Position numbers and translations under genes: made by a program. From the NCBI GenBank assembly GCA_963204915.1, contig CAUJHS010000096.1:1-64000 (forward strand): 64,000 nucleotides of DNA, in the 5' to 3' direction. Under the pieces are notes generated by a model. That model did not search any database. It was not told the DNA's origin and saw only the letters and a list, made by a program, of their open reading frames with translations. Positions 35,743-43,556 of this stretch are shown here, piece after piece. The DNA comes from Planctomycetota bacterium (GTDB lineage: Bacteria; Planctomycetota; Planctomycetia; Pirellulales; Pirellulaceae). The first letter of the stretch is position 1; every line of letters starts with the position of its first letter.

Positions 35743-37325
35743 TGCGGTGCGGCGCACGTGTGGGGCGCTCGCAAGTTGAACGCCAACGCGCCGGTGGGGC
35801 ACGCGGCAACACACTCCGCCGCCACCTTTGTCAATCCTTCGTCAAAACCGCCGCCAAACGGGACCGCCAACTCGATGTCGAAACCGCGCCCGACGAAGGT
35901 CAGGCCCAACGGTTCGGCCGCGCGTTCGGCAATCTTCACGCATAGTTCGCACTTGATGCACTTGCCCGGCTCAAAGCGAACGGCGCACTCGCGGCCAATC
36001 ACCTCATAGGGGCGTCGTTCGCCAGCGAAGCGCGTCGGTTCGGCGCCGTACATGGCCGCATAGTGCTCCAGTTTGCAGTTCCCATGGGCGGGACAGTCGC
36101 AAGCGAAGCAACGCTGCGATTGCTCGGCCGCCTCCTCGGACGAGTAATCCAATTGGCATGAAGGCGGACGTCGTGCGGCCGCCGACGCGCCCGAAAGGAA
36201 TTGTGCTAGTTCCGTCTCTTGCACTTTGCCCATGCGCGAGGAGAACGGTTTTTCCACGCCCACCACGCAGCGGCCGGCCAACACGTCGTCAATGATGTGT
36301 GCGGCTTCCTTACCGTCGGCGCAGCTTCGTACAACCAATCCCTTGCCACGCAGGGCGTTCCCTGCGGCAAACAAACCCGGTCGGCTGGTTGCATACGTCG
36401 CGGGCTCTACTTCAATCCCGCGCTTGCCAGCCTTCAGCCCCAAGCGCTGCGCCACGGCTGGAGACACCGCACCGATGGCTAACAGCACCGCGTCGAACTC
36501 GTGGCAATACTCGTCCAACTGGTCTTCGCTTTCCACAGAACATCCGGTACGCAGTTCGACGCCGAGGCGCAACACCTGCTGGATTTCCGCGTCCAGTACG
36601 TCGCGCGGCAACGCGACTTCATCGAACTCCACACGAAGTCGGCCGCCCGGTTGTGACTTCGCTTCGACCAGAACACAAGCATGTCCCGCTTGCCGAAGAT
36701 AATACGCCGCCGCCAGTCCCGTTGGCCCTGCACCAATCACGGCAACTCGCTTTCCACTAGCCGGTTGACAATCAGGCAAGTAAGGACGTTCTGTCGATAG
36801 GTCTTCATCGGCCACGTAGCGTTTGAGTTCGCAAACGGCTACCGCGTCATCGGCGGCGCAGCGACGACAACCCTTTTCGCACGGCTTGGAGCAGATTCGT
36901 CCCAGCACCGCGGGCAGGGCGATGTCGCGCTTGATCGTCGCGATGGCTTCCTGGATTTGCCCCGCGCCAATCTCTCGCAACATCAGGGGTATATCCATAT
37001 GCGCGGGGCAGGCGAAGAAGCACGGCGCGCGGCAGTCGCCGGTATGGTCGCTCAAGAGCAGTTCGAGCGCCACGCGACGAGCTTCGCGCACCTCCGGCGT
37101 CTCGCTGTCGATCTCCATGCCGTCGATCGCTTTCACGGCGCACGACGGCATCAGGCGGTTCGTGCGGCGATCTTTGACCACGCACACCAGACACGAGGTC
37201 GAAGGCTCATACCCGCGGAGGTAACACAAGGTGGGAATCTCAATGCCGAGCCTTCCGGCGGCGTCAAGAATTGTGGCGTCCGGCGGAACTTCCACGCGCT
37301 GGTTGTCAATCGTAAGCGTCGGCAT
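35739..37325 (-). CDS. Fe-S/FAD oxidoreductase, NuoG-like N-terminus fused to GltD-like domain
   Basis: This 528-residue protein is read from ATG 37325; the frame runs back to 37475 but the extra prefix is not family-like. The N-terminal 2Fe-2S domain (Cys at about 34, 45, 48 and 61, in CYLRGYEPSTSCLVC) is NuoG/HydA type. A GltD-like module follows: CRAPCFFACPAH and CSKPCEKGC for a 4Fe-4S cluster, then one GAGPTGLAAAYYLR Rossmann motif near 205. A C-terminal ferredoxin (CIKCELC and CVAACPTGA) ends it. It likely shuttles electrons between flavin, Fe-S and the NuoEF-like partner encoded 25 bases upstream. No molybdopterin or hydrogenase catalytic domain is present. Confidence 0.82.
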   Translation of the reverse strand: MPTLTIDNQRVEVPPDATILDAAGRLGIEIPTLCYLRGYEPSTSCLVCVVKDRRTNRLMPSCAVKAIDGMEIDSETPEVREARRVALELLLSDHTGDCRAPCFFACPAHMDIPLMLREIGAGQIQEAIATIKRDIALPAVLGRICSKPCEKGCRRCAADDAVAVCELKRYVADEDLSTERPYLPDCQPASGKRVAVIGAGPTGLAAAYYLRQAGHACVLVEAKSQPGGRLRVEFDEVALPRDVLDAEIQQVLRLGVELRTGCSVESEDQLDEYCHEFDAVLLAIGAVSPAVAQRLGLKAGKRGIEVEPATYATSRPGLFAAGNALRGKGLVVRSCADGKEAAHIIDDVLAGRCVVGVEKPFSSRMGKVQETELAQFLSGASAAARRPPSCQLDYSSEEAAEQSQRCFACDCPAHGNCKLEHYAAMYGAEPTRFAGERRPYEVIGRECAVRFEPGKCIKCELCVKIAERAAEPLGLTFVGRGFDIELAVPFGGGFDEGLTKVAAECVAACPTGALAFNLRAPHTCAAPH

Positions 37326-37350
37326 GAGGGCGTTCTCTTTGGGCGACGGC

Positions 37351-39753
37351 TCAAGGCACGAGGGCCGAAGCAGCCGCGAGGCGGATTTCCTGGCGAAGTC
37401 CGGTTCGAATTTCCACGGCGTTCTCGGGGCAAACCTGACGACAGGTATCGCAGCGCGTGCAGCGCGCCAGGTCAATATGATGTTGCTGATACGGGCGGAG
37501 CGGAATTGCGTCCACAGGGCAATGTTGCGCGCAAATCGTACAGCCGATGCAGCGGTCGTTAATGTGATATCCGATCAAGTTGACACACTTGCCGGCTGGG
37601 CATTGTCCTTGCAGGTGCGCCTGATACTCTTCGCGAAAATACTTGAGCGAGGTCAACACGGGGTTGGGCGCCGTTTTGCCCAAGCCACACAGGCTGCCCG
37701 CGCTGACCATTTTGGATAATTGTTCGAGTTGTTGTAAATCGTCGCTGCGTCCTTGGCCGGCGCACAGGCGATCGAGAATCTCCAACATGCGTTTCGTTCC
37801 GACCCGGCAAAAGGTGCACTTGCCGCACGACTGGTCCTGCGTGAAGCGCAAGAAGTACCGGGCGATATCCACCATGCAGTCGGAGTCGTCCAAGACCACC
37901 AACCCGCCGCTGCCCATGATGGCGCCCACTTGCGCTAGCGACTCGTAATCAATCGGCGTGTCGGCCAGAGCGGCGGGGACGCAACCACCCGACGGCCCGC
38001 CGATTTGCACCGCTTTGAATGTTCGGCCGGGCGCCACGCCGCCGCCCACTTCCTCCACAATTTGCCGAATCGTAACGCCCATGGGAACTTCGATCAGTCC
38101 GCCGCGCATCACCTTGCCGGCCAAGGCGAATACCTTGGTGCCTTTGCTGGCGGGGGTTCCCAGGGCGGCGTACGCGGCGCCACCGTGTCGCAGAATCCAT
38201 GGAACGGCTGCGAACGTCTCCACGTTGTTGATGAGTGTCGGCTGGTCCCACAATCCGCACTCGGCCGGGAAGGGCGGACGCAATCGCGGCGTTCCCCGGC
38301 CGCCTTCCAGCGAATGAATGAGCGCCGTTTCTTCCCCGCAAATGAACGCGCCAGCGCCTTCTTTCACTTCCAAGGAGAACGCAAACTCGGTCCCCATCAC
38401 GCTTGGACCGAGTAAGCCGCGCTCTTGGCATTGCCGAATCGCATCACGAATGCGACGCACGGCCAGCGGGTACTCATGCCGGATATAAAAGATCCCTTCG
38501 TGCGCATCGACCGCCCGCGCCGCGATCAGCATGCCTTCAATGACCCGGAAGGGGACCGACTCCAACAACATGCGGTCCATAAACGCGCCAGGGTCGCCTT
38601 CGTCGCCGTTGCAAATCACATACTTTGTGGGCCCAGCCGCGCCGCGAACCGTGCGCCATTTCACATGCGTAGGAAATCCCGCGCCCCCGCGGCCGCGCAG
38701 GCCGCTTACGGCGATTGCCTCGATGATCTTCGCCGAATCGGGTTCTGACAAGCACTTGCGCAAGGCGACGAACCCCTCGTGGCGGAGGTACTCGTCGAAA
38801 TCGAGCGGATCGATCTGCTCGCACAGCTCGGTGGCGATTCGCTGTTGCGGACCAAGAAACGAGCATACCGCCGGATCGCGGACATCGAGCTGATGCTGGC
38901 GAATCACGTCACCCGTTTCATCGGTATGAAGCCGATCGATCCAGCGCATGATCGTTTGCCGCAGGGGCCGCCACACGCCGCGTTGCGGGAAACTACGCGC
39001 GACAATCGCGTAAGCGTCTTCAGGCTTCACCCGGGCGAACGTGCGCACGGCGCCATCCGGGGCGACGAGATCAACCAGCGGAGTTTGATGACACATGCCG
39101 GTGCAGCCGACTTGTTTTACCACGCCCGCTGCTCCAGTGCGCCGCACCGCAGAGCACAGCGCGTCATGCACACGGTCGCTCCCCTGCGCGACGCAGCACG
39201 AGCCCAGCCCCACCCGAATCTCCCAAGTGTTCGGCACAACCGCTGGCGGCGTGGGTCGATGCGTTGTGGATGTTTCGGACGACTCGCGCCCATCAAAACT
39301 GGCTAGCACGCGCGCCACGAGTTGGGGCGAGACATGACCGAACGTTTGGTGGCCCACCTGCACGACGGGGCCGAGCGTACAACAGCCCAGACACGCGACT
39401 TCCTCCAACGTGAACCGTCCGTCGGAGTCGGTGTCTTGACCCTGGGGTATGTGAAGGTGTTGTTCAAAACCCTCCTTCACGCGCTCGGCGCCTTTTACAT
39501 GGCACGCGGTGCCCTGGCACACACGAATCATGTGCTTGCCGACGGGACGATGGCGGAACCGATCAAAGAACGTTGAGACGCCCGTAATGGCCGCGGGGGT
39601 AATCTCGGTCAGTTCGCACACGCGCTCCAGTGCAGGCTGCGGCAAATAACGATAGTGCTGCTGCACGGCCTGCAGGATGGGAATGACCGCATCGGGTTCG
39701 CGACCCGTCTTGGCGACGATCTGGTCTACGATGCTGAGATCAAGTTCTGGCAT
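37351..39753 (-). CDS. Fused NuoE-NuoF-like NADH dehydrogenase subunit (HydBC-type)
   Basis: This 800-residue fusion has five parts. A NuoE-like 2Fe-2S thioredoxin domain (about 1-155, CQGTACHVKG and CLGCC) comes first, then a second thioredoxin-like 2Fe-2S domain (about 175-270). The NuoF core follows with GLRGRGGAGFPTHVKWR (near 345) and CNGDEGDPGAFMDR for NADH and FMN, and the N3-type cluster motif CGKCTFCRVGTKRM (near 650). Two C-terminal ferredoxin clusters (CIGCTICAQHCP and CTRCDTCRQVCP, about 735-785) end it. This arrangement is that of the NADH/FMN half of bifurcating hydrogenases and formate dehydrogenases, here with the E and F parts in one chain. It is the probable NAD(P)H site of the operon. 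Confidence 0.9.
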   Translation of the reverse strand: MPELDLSIVDQIVAKTGREPDAVIPILQAVQQHYRYLPQPALERVCELTEITPAAITGVSTFFDRFRHRPVGKHMIRVCQGTACHVKGAERVKEGFEQHLHIPQGQDTDSDGRFTLEEVACLGCCTLGPVVQVGHQTFGHVSPQLVARVLASFDGRESSETSTTHRPTPPAVVPNTWEIRVGLGSCCVAQGSDRVHDALCSAVRRTGAAGVVKQVGCTGMCHQTPLVDLVAPDGAVRTFARVKPEDAYAIVARSFPQRGVWRPLRQTIMRWIDRLHTDETGDVIRQHQLDVRDPAVCSFLGPQQRIATELCEQIDPLDFDEYLRHEGFVALRKCLSEPDSAKIIEAIAVSGLRGRGGAGFPTHVKWRTVRGAAGPTKYVICNGDEGDPGAFMDRMLLESVPFRVIEGMLIAARAVDAHEGIFYIRHEYPLAVRRIRDAIRQCQERGLLGPSVMGTEFAFSLEVKEGAGAFICGEETALIHSLEGGRGTPRLRPPFPAECGLWDQPTLINNVETFAAVPWILRHGGAAYAALGTPASKGTKVFALAGKVMRGGLIEVPMGVTIRQIVEEVGGGVAPGRTFKAVQIGGPSGGCVPAALADTPIDYESLAQVGAIMGSGGLVVLDDSDCMVDIARYFLRFTQDQSCGKCTFCRVGTKRMLEILDRLCAGQGRSDDLQQLEQLSKMVSAGSLCGLGKTAPNPVLTSLKYFREEYQAHLQGQCPAGKCVNLIGYHINDRCIGCTICAQHCPVDAIPLRPYQQHHIDLARCTRCDTCRQVCPENAVEIRTGLRQEIRLAAASALVP

Positions 39754-39756
39754 CGG

Positions 39757-40290
39757 CTAGTTTTCCTCCGCATCGGAGGTCGTGGTCGCGGGACGCCGCA
39801 AATCACCGTCGTCGGGCAGCAAGGTTGGCGTCGTCACGTGCAGCAGCACGATGGTCGCCGCCACCCCCAAGACGATGGCGCCCACCGCTGCGACGCCCCA
39901 GCGGCGAATCGGTTCTTCGGGATCTTGTGCGGCGCTTGGCAGCGAAGGTCGAGGAATCCGGCGATGCAGCACCGCGGCCCGGCGCGCGGCAACCAACGTG
40001 ACCGCCACGCCGCCCAAGAGCAAATACACGCCGACTTTGGTGAACTGCTGTTGGTGGAAGAACTGGCCGCGAAGTTGAATATCCAGTTCGCGCAGCGCTT
40101 GCCGCGCTTCGGCGTCATCCGGATGTTTCGTCAGTTGTTGTTTGAGCGCAACGAACGCCGGTTCATCCAAAGGCGGCTTGGCCAAACGCTGGGCGGCGTC
40201 CCAAATCAGAAGCCCGCAAATGACAAGCGAATACGTCGCTGCGACGAGGGCGGTCCAGGCAAACGTGCGGTGGTTTCCCAATGCGATCAT
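39757..40290 (-). CDS. Small membrane protein of the redox operon
   Basis: This 177-residue protein starts at the ATG overlapping the stop of the NapH-like gene by 4 bases. It has two or three membrane helices (about 10-30, 85-105 and 135-155) around a soluble helical stretch with a TPR-like ALRELDIQLRGQ segment. No redox motif is visible. It is followed 3 bases later by the NuoEF-like gene. It may be an assembly factor or docking subunit for the complex. Not recognised as a family. Confidence 0.72.
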   Translation of the reverse strand: MIALGNHRTFAWTALVAATYSLVICGLLIWDAAQRLAKPPLDEPAFVALKQQLTKHPDDAEARQALRELDIQLRGQFFHQQQFTKVGVYLLLGGVAVTLVAARRAAVLHRRIPRPSLPSAAQDPEEPIRRWGVAAVGAIVLGVAATIVLLHVTTPTLLPDDGDLRRPATTTSDAEEN

Positions 40291-41624
40291 GCCGACATCT
40301 CCTTCGGAGTTTCGGCGTTCACTTGCGCCGCAACGGCGTCGGCGGGCTGGGCGATCCAGCCGAGCCGCACCTGTTCGACGGGACAGTACCAATAACATCG
40401 ACCGCACGAGACGCAGCCCGCACGATCAGCCTGAAAGCCTGCGCGGCGGCGCCGCACCGATAAGTGAATCAACTTGGCGGAAACGACCAATCCTGTCCAC
40501 GCGCCCAGGGCGCCGCCAAGCCAGAAAAAGCGATCTCGCAACCCCAGCGCCGATTGATACAACTCCGACGCAGGTTGGCCACTGGTGCGAAACGCTTCGG
40601 CGGCGTCACTTGGCGGAGCGTTGACTCCCAATTCTTCGGCGCGTACTTGCTCCGCCAGACGCACCGTCGCGTGCCATTGCGATAGCGGCGTGGCCAGCAA
40701 GGTTCCCAACCCACCGAAGGTCAAGATCAACACCGGCGCCAGGGCAAGCATCACTTGGAGCCTTCGCCGGCCCTGCGCGCGTTCCGCCGCGGGTTGCTCA
40801 ACCGTCGTTGGCTCGATGGCGCCATAAGGGCAAACATGTTCGCACAAGCGGCAGTTGATGCACTCGCTCGGCGTAATGTGCACGCGCCACTTGGAGAACT
40901 TCGCCAGTACGCGCAGGATCGCTCCGTAAGGGCACAGGTAGCGACAATACGGCCGTCCGACAAAAATTCCGAGCAAGAGTAGACATCCGCCGAACACGAT
41001 CATCGGCGTGTTGCCTCCCAGTCGAAAGAACGCCACGAAGGGATCGTACCGGCACACGATAAAGCCGGTTCCTGTCGCGGCGAACATCACCGCCACACCC
41101 AGATACAAGTAGGGAATCAATCCCAACGCATGGTCCAGCCAGCGCGGAACCTGAAGAGGGCGCACCGCCGCCAGTTCCTGGACGGCGCCGAGCGGACACA
41201 CCGCCGCGCAAAACGTCCGGCCAAAAAACAAGGTGACGACGAGCGGTAAGAGAAAAAACGCCAACACGCTCACCGGCAGCACATAGCTGGAATCGCACGC
41301 CGCCAGGGCGACGTTCTGGGTGGCGCCAATGGGGCAAACACAACCCTGCCGCCAGAATCCAAACCATAACACCGAGGCGACGGCGAGCGCCACGAGCCCG
41401 CGGCGCGAACGCTTCACGAGCGCTAAGTACGTGGCCAGGCCCAAGGCAAGCGCGAGAATCGCCACATCGACGAGCGGCCAAATCACATCGTCGGCCACAG
41501 GCACGCGCGTCGTGGGGACAGCATGATTCGAGAAACTCGGCGTGGGAATTAATTCGGCGGCGGCGCTTCCCGTGAGAACCGCCGCAACCACGCCTAGCGT
41601 CGCCCATCGTAAGGTTGAGTTCAT
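40287..41624 (-). CDS. NapH/polyferredoxin-like membrane Fe-S protein
   Basis: This 445-residue membrane protein has an N-terminal signal or helix, then about seven hydrophobic helices. Conserved Cys pairs CVCPIGATQ, FCAAVCPLGAVQ and YCRYLCPYGAIL are the CxxxCP type of NapH/NosR-like proteins; soluble 4Fe-4S clusters follow (CINCRLCEHVCP and, near the C-terminus, CVSCGRCYWYCP). Such proteins pass electrons through or across the membrane, often from quinol. The start ATG overlaps the stop of the Tat ferredoxin gene by 4 bases (41621-41624), and the stop overlaps the next gene, implying a coupled operon. Confidence 0.86.
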   Translation of the reverse strand: MNSTLRWATLGVVAAVLTGSAAAELIPTPSFSNHAVPTTRVPVADDVIWPLVDVAILALALGLATYLALVKRSRRGLVALAVASVLWFGFWRQGCVCPIGATQNVALAACDSSYVLPVSVLAFFLLPLVVTLFFGRTFCAAVCPLGAVQELAAVRPLQVPRWLDHALGLIPYLYLGVAVMFAATGTGFIVCRYDPFVAFFRLGGNTPMIVFGGCLLLLGIFVGRPYCRYLCPYGAILRVLAKFSKWRVHITPSECINCRLCEHVCPYGAIEPTTVEQPAAERAQGRRRLQVMLALAPVLILTFGGLGTLLATPLSQWHATVRLAEQVRAEELGVNAPPSDAAEAFRTSGQPASELYQSALGLRDRFFWLGGALGAWTGLVVSAKLIHLSVRRRRAGFQADRAGCVSCGRCYWYCPVEQVRLGWIAQPADAVAAQVNAETPKEMSA

Positions 41625-42283
41625 GAGGGGTCGACCTGTTCCAGTAGGGAGCGCGCCTCCGAACTCTTGCCGGCCTTTTGTTCGATGAGTTGCTTCGCCA
41701 ACCGTTTCATCCGATAGGGCCGATCCGCCGATACACGGACAAACGCCTGCGTCGGGCATGCCACCGCAATGGCGCACTCGTTACAGTTCACGCACCGATC
41801 ATGAAACACCTGCAGGTACAGCGAGCCGTTCATCAAGGCGCAGCCCTTTACGCACTTGCCGCAGCCAATGCACTGCAGTTCGTCAATGGTGTATTCAAAG
41901 AACTTTTGCCCCGCTTTTTCCTCAACGAAGATTCGAACCACCGCGCCGGTCGGGCACAGTTGATTTTCTGCCGCGGTGTCCAGCTTTTGATACTGCGGGT
42001 CGAAATACCCCGTGCAAATTTCGCAGTAGCCGCACAGATCAAAACATTGAACTGCCTTGACGGCTGACTCATCCAACACGCATTGGGTGGCGCAGTTCGT
42101 ACAAGCGATGCACTGATTCGGGTCAATTTGCCAGCGCATTTCCGCCGAAGCGCTGTGTTGCACCGCCAAGGCGCCTCCGGCGGCGCCCAGCGCTGCAACG
42201 CTCAGCCAGCGTGCCCCATCGGTCAGAAATTGACGCCGGTCGGGCGGCTTGCTTGAATTGACGGGAGAGTTCGGCGGGGACAT
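41621..42283 (-). CDS. Tat-exported polyferredoxin (NapG-like)
   Basis: This 220-residue protein has a twin-arginine leader (DRRQFLTDG, then WLSVAALGAAGGALAVQ), so it is exported folded. Four Cys clusters follow: CIACTNCATQC, CFDLCGYCEIC, CIGCGKCVKGC and CVNCNECAIAVACP, matching a periplasmic ferredoxin of NapG type with up to four 4Fe-4S clusters. ATG opposite 42283 is preferred over the TTG before it because a GAGGTGA box, part of the preceding gene's stop, sits just upstream. It probably exchanges electrons with the NapH-like membrane partner. Confidence 0.88.
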   Translation of the reverse strand: MSPPNSPVNSSKPPDRRQFLTDGARWLSVAALGAAGGALAVQHSASAEMRWQIDPNQCIACTNCATQCVLDESAVKAVQCFDLCGYCEICTGYFDPQYQKLDTAAENQLCPTGAVVRIFVEEKAGQKFFEYTIDELQCIGCGKCVKGCALMNGSLYLQVFHDRCVNCNECAIAVACPTQAFVRVSADRPYRMKRLAKQLIEQKAGKSSEARSLLEQVDPS

Positions 42284-42287
42284 CAAC

Positions 42288-42500
42288 TCACCTCGGCTTC
42301 TTGGTGTTCATCGCCTGGGGCAAGCGACAACGACTCAGCAGCACACAGTCGCCGCAGGGGGCCTTGGCTGTCAAACAACCGTTTCGCCAGCTTCGCACAA
42401 ACAGAGGCGCCGCCAATCCGGCCAGACCGCACAACACAAGGCCACGCATGATTTGGGCTAGCCATTCGCGACGCGCGAATTCGGGTATTTCATGCTTCAT
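42288..42500 (-). CDS. Small Cys-rich membrane-anchored protein
   Basis: This 70-residue protein has one membrane helix (IMRGLVLCGLAGLAAPLF) followed by a cytoplasmic or periplasmic tail with four Cys in C-x5-PCGDC-x4-RC spacing. It lies inside the operon: its start ATG overlaps the stop of the upstream NHL gene by 4 bases and its stop sits within the leader of the ferredoxin gene. The Cys tail could bind a 4Fe-4S or zinc and tether the ferredoxin. Conservation in the operon would support this. Confidence 0.7.
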   Translation of the reverse strand: MKHEIPEFARREWLAQIMRGLVLCGLAGLAAPLFVRSWRNGCLTAKAPCGDCVLLSRCRLPQAMNTKKPR

Positions 42501-43546
42501 GAATCGGCCCCCGGCGCGGGAGTAACTCGGGTAAATACGCGGACATTGCGCGTTGTGGGATCGAGCACGAGGACGCGCCCGCGCGTGTCGGTCGCCACAT
42601 CAAACGCCTTGCGCCCTCGATCCGTTCTGGGATCGCCAATCTCGCTGGGAGCTACGCCCAACTGTGTGGGTCCGGCGACCACGCAATCGAGTTCGCCCGT
42701 GGCGCGATAGACCTTCACGCGCGGCACGCCTTTTTCCGAGGTCACAAAGGAGCCATCGGGCAGTACCGCGAAGTGGGCAGGATTGCAGCACCCGAAGAAA
42801 TCTTCGAGCCGAGCGCCGGCCTGCCCCCAGAGCGATTCGGGGTATCCCTTCGCGCTGAACGTTTCGATGCGCAGCCGGCCGGGGTTGACCACATGCACGC
42901 CGTCGTCCTCACCAACGGCGACGTCGAAGAACGGTCCGGGTACGCTAAAAGGCTGCGAGGCGCCTTCCGCGGCTCCGATCTTTCCGGTCAAAACGCCATC
43001 GACATTGAATCGCAACACTTGGCGCTGCGCCGCATCGGCCACAAACACTTCCGAAGCGGCCGCAGCGATTGAGGTGATTTGCGTCTCGGATGAGGACACG
43101 CGCCACGGCCCAAGCCGTTGCCCCGAAGATTCGTAACGCTCGATCCAAGGGCCCACTCCCACGTAAATGCGTCCGGGAGCGATGTGTCGCGAGTCGCCAA
43201 CGGCGACACACGAAGGCGGTCCTGTCACGGGAATCGTTTGCGAAACTTGGCCTTGCGCGTCGAACACGCGCACGGCTTCATCGCCCGCCACGTACACCTG
43301 ATTTTCCGGTCCCACGGCCAGTCCAACGACCAGTTGAAACCCCGTAGCAAACTCGGCTGATTGCGCATAACAGATACGTTGTGGATCAATCTGGGCCAAA
43401 CTTTCGACATTCCATGAAGCGATTGTGCCTGAGGCGTCCCTGCGGCCGGACGCATCGGGACGACTGAGCGCATACGACGCGATCCCGATGGCCAGCGCTG
43501 CGGCGGCCACAGCCGTGATTCCCCAGATTTCGCTTGGGTTTCGCAT
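42497..43546 (-). CDS. NHL-type beta-propeller protein of the redox operon
   Basis: This 349-residue protein has a single N-terminal membrane or signal helix (WGITAVAAAALAIGIASYAL). The rest is a beta-propeller with NHL-like blades: VVGLAVGPENQVYVAGDEAVRVF, FDVAVGEDDGVHVVNP and RVLVLDPTTRNVRVF. A Cys pair CC lies in FFGCCNPAHF. It is predicted to face the periplasm. The start follows the PQQ-propeller gene by 10 bases; the end overlaps the small Cys-rich gene by 4 bases. A binding or regulatory role at the complex is inferred. Confidence 0.8.
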   Translation of the reverse strand: MRNPSEIWGITAVAAAALAIGIASYALSRPDASGRRDASGTIASWNVESLAQIDPQRICYAQSAEFATGFQLVVGLAVGPENQVYVAGDEAVRVFDAQGQVSQTIPVTGPPSCVAVGDSRHIAPGRIYVGVGPWIERYESSGQRLGPWRVSSSETQITSIAAAASEVFVADAAQRQVLRFNVDGVLTGKIGAAEGASQPFSVPGPFFDVAVGEDDGVHVVNPGRLRIETFSAKGYPESLWGQAGARLEDFFGCCNPAHFAVLPDGSFVTSEKGVPRVKVYRATGELDCVVAGPTQLGVAPSEIGDPRTDRGRKAFDVATDTRGRVLVLDPTTRNVRVFTRVTPAPGADS

Positions 43547-43556
43547 CGCGTCTCCG

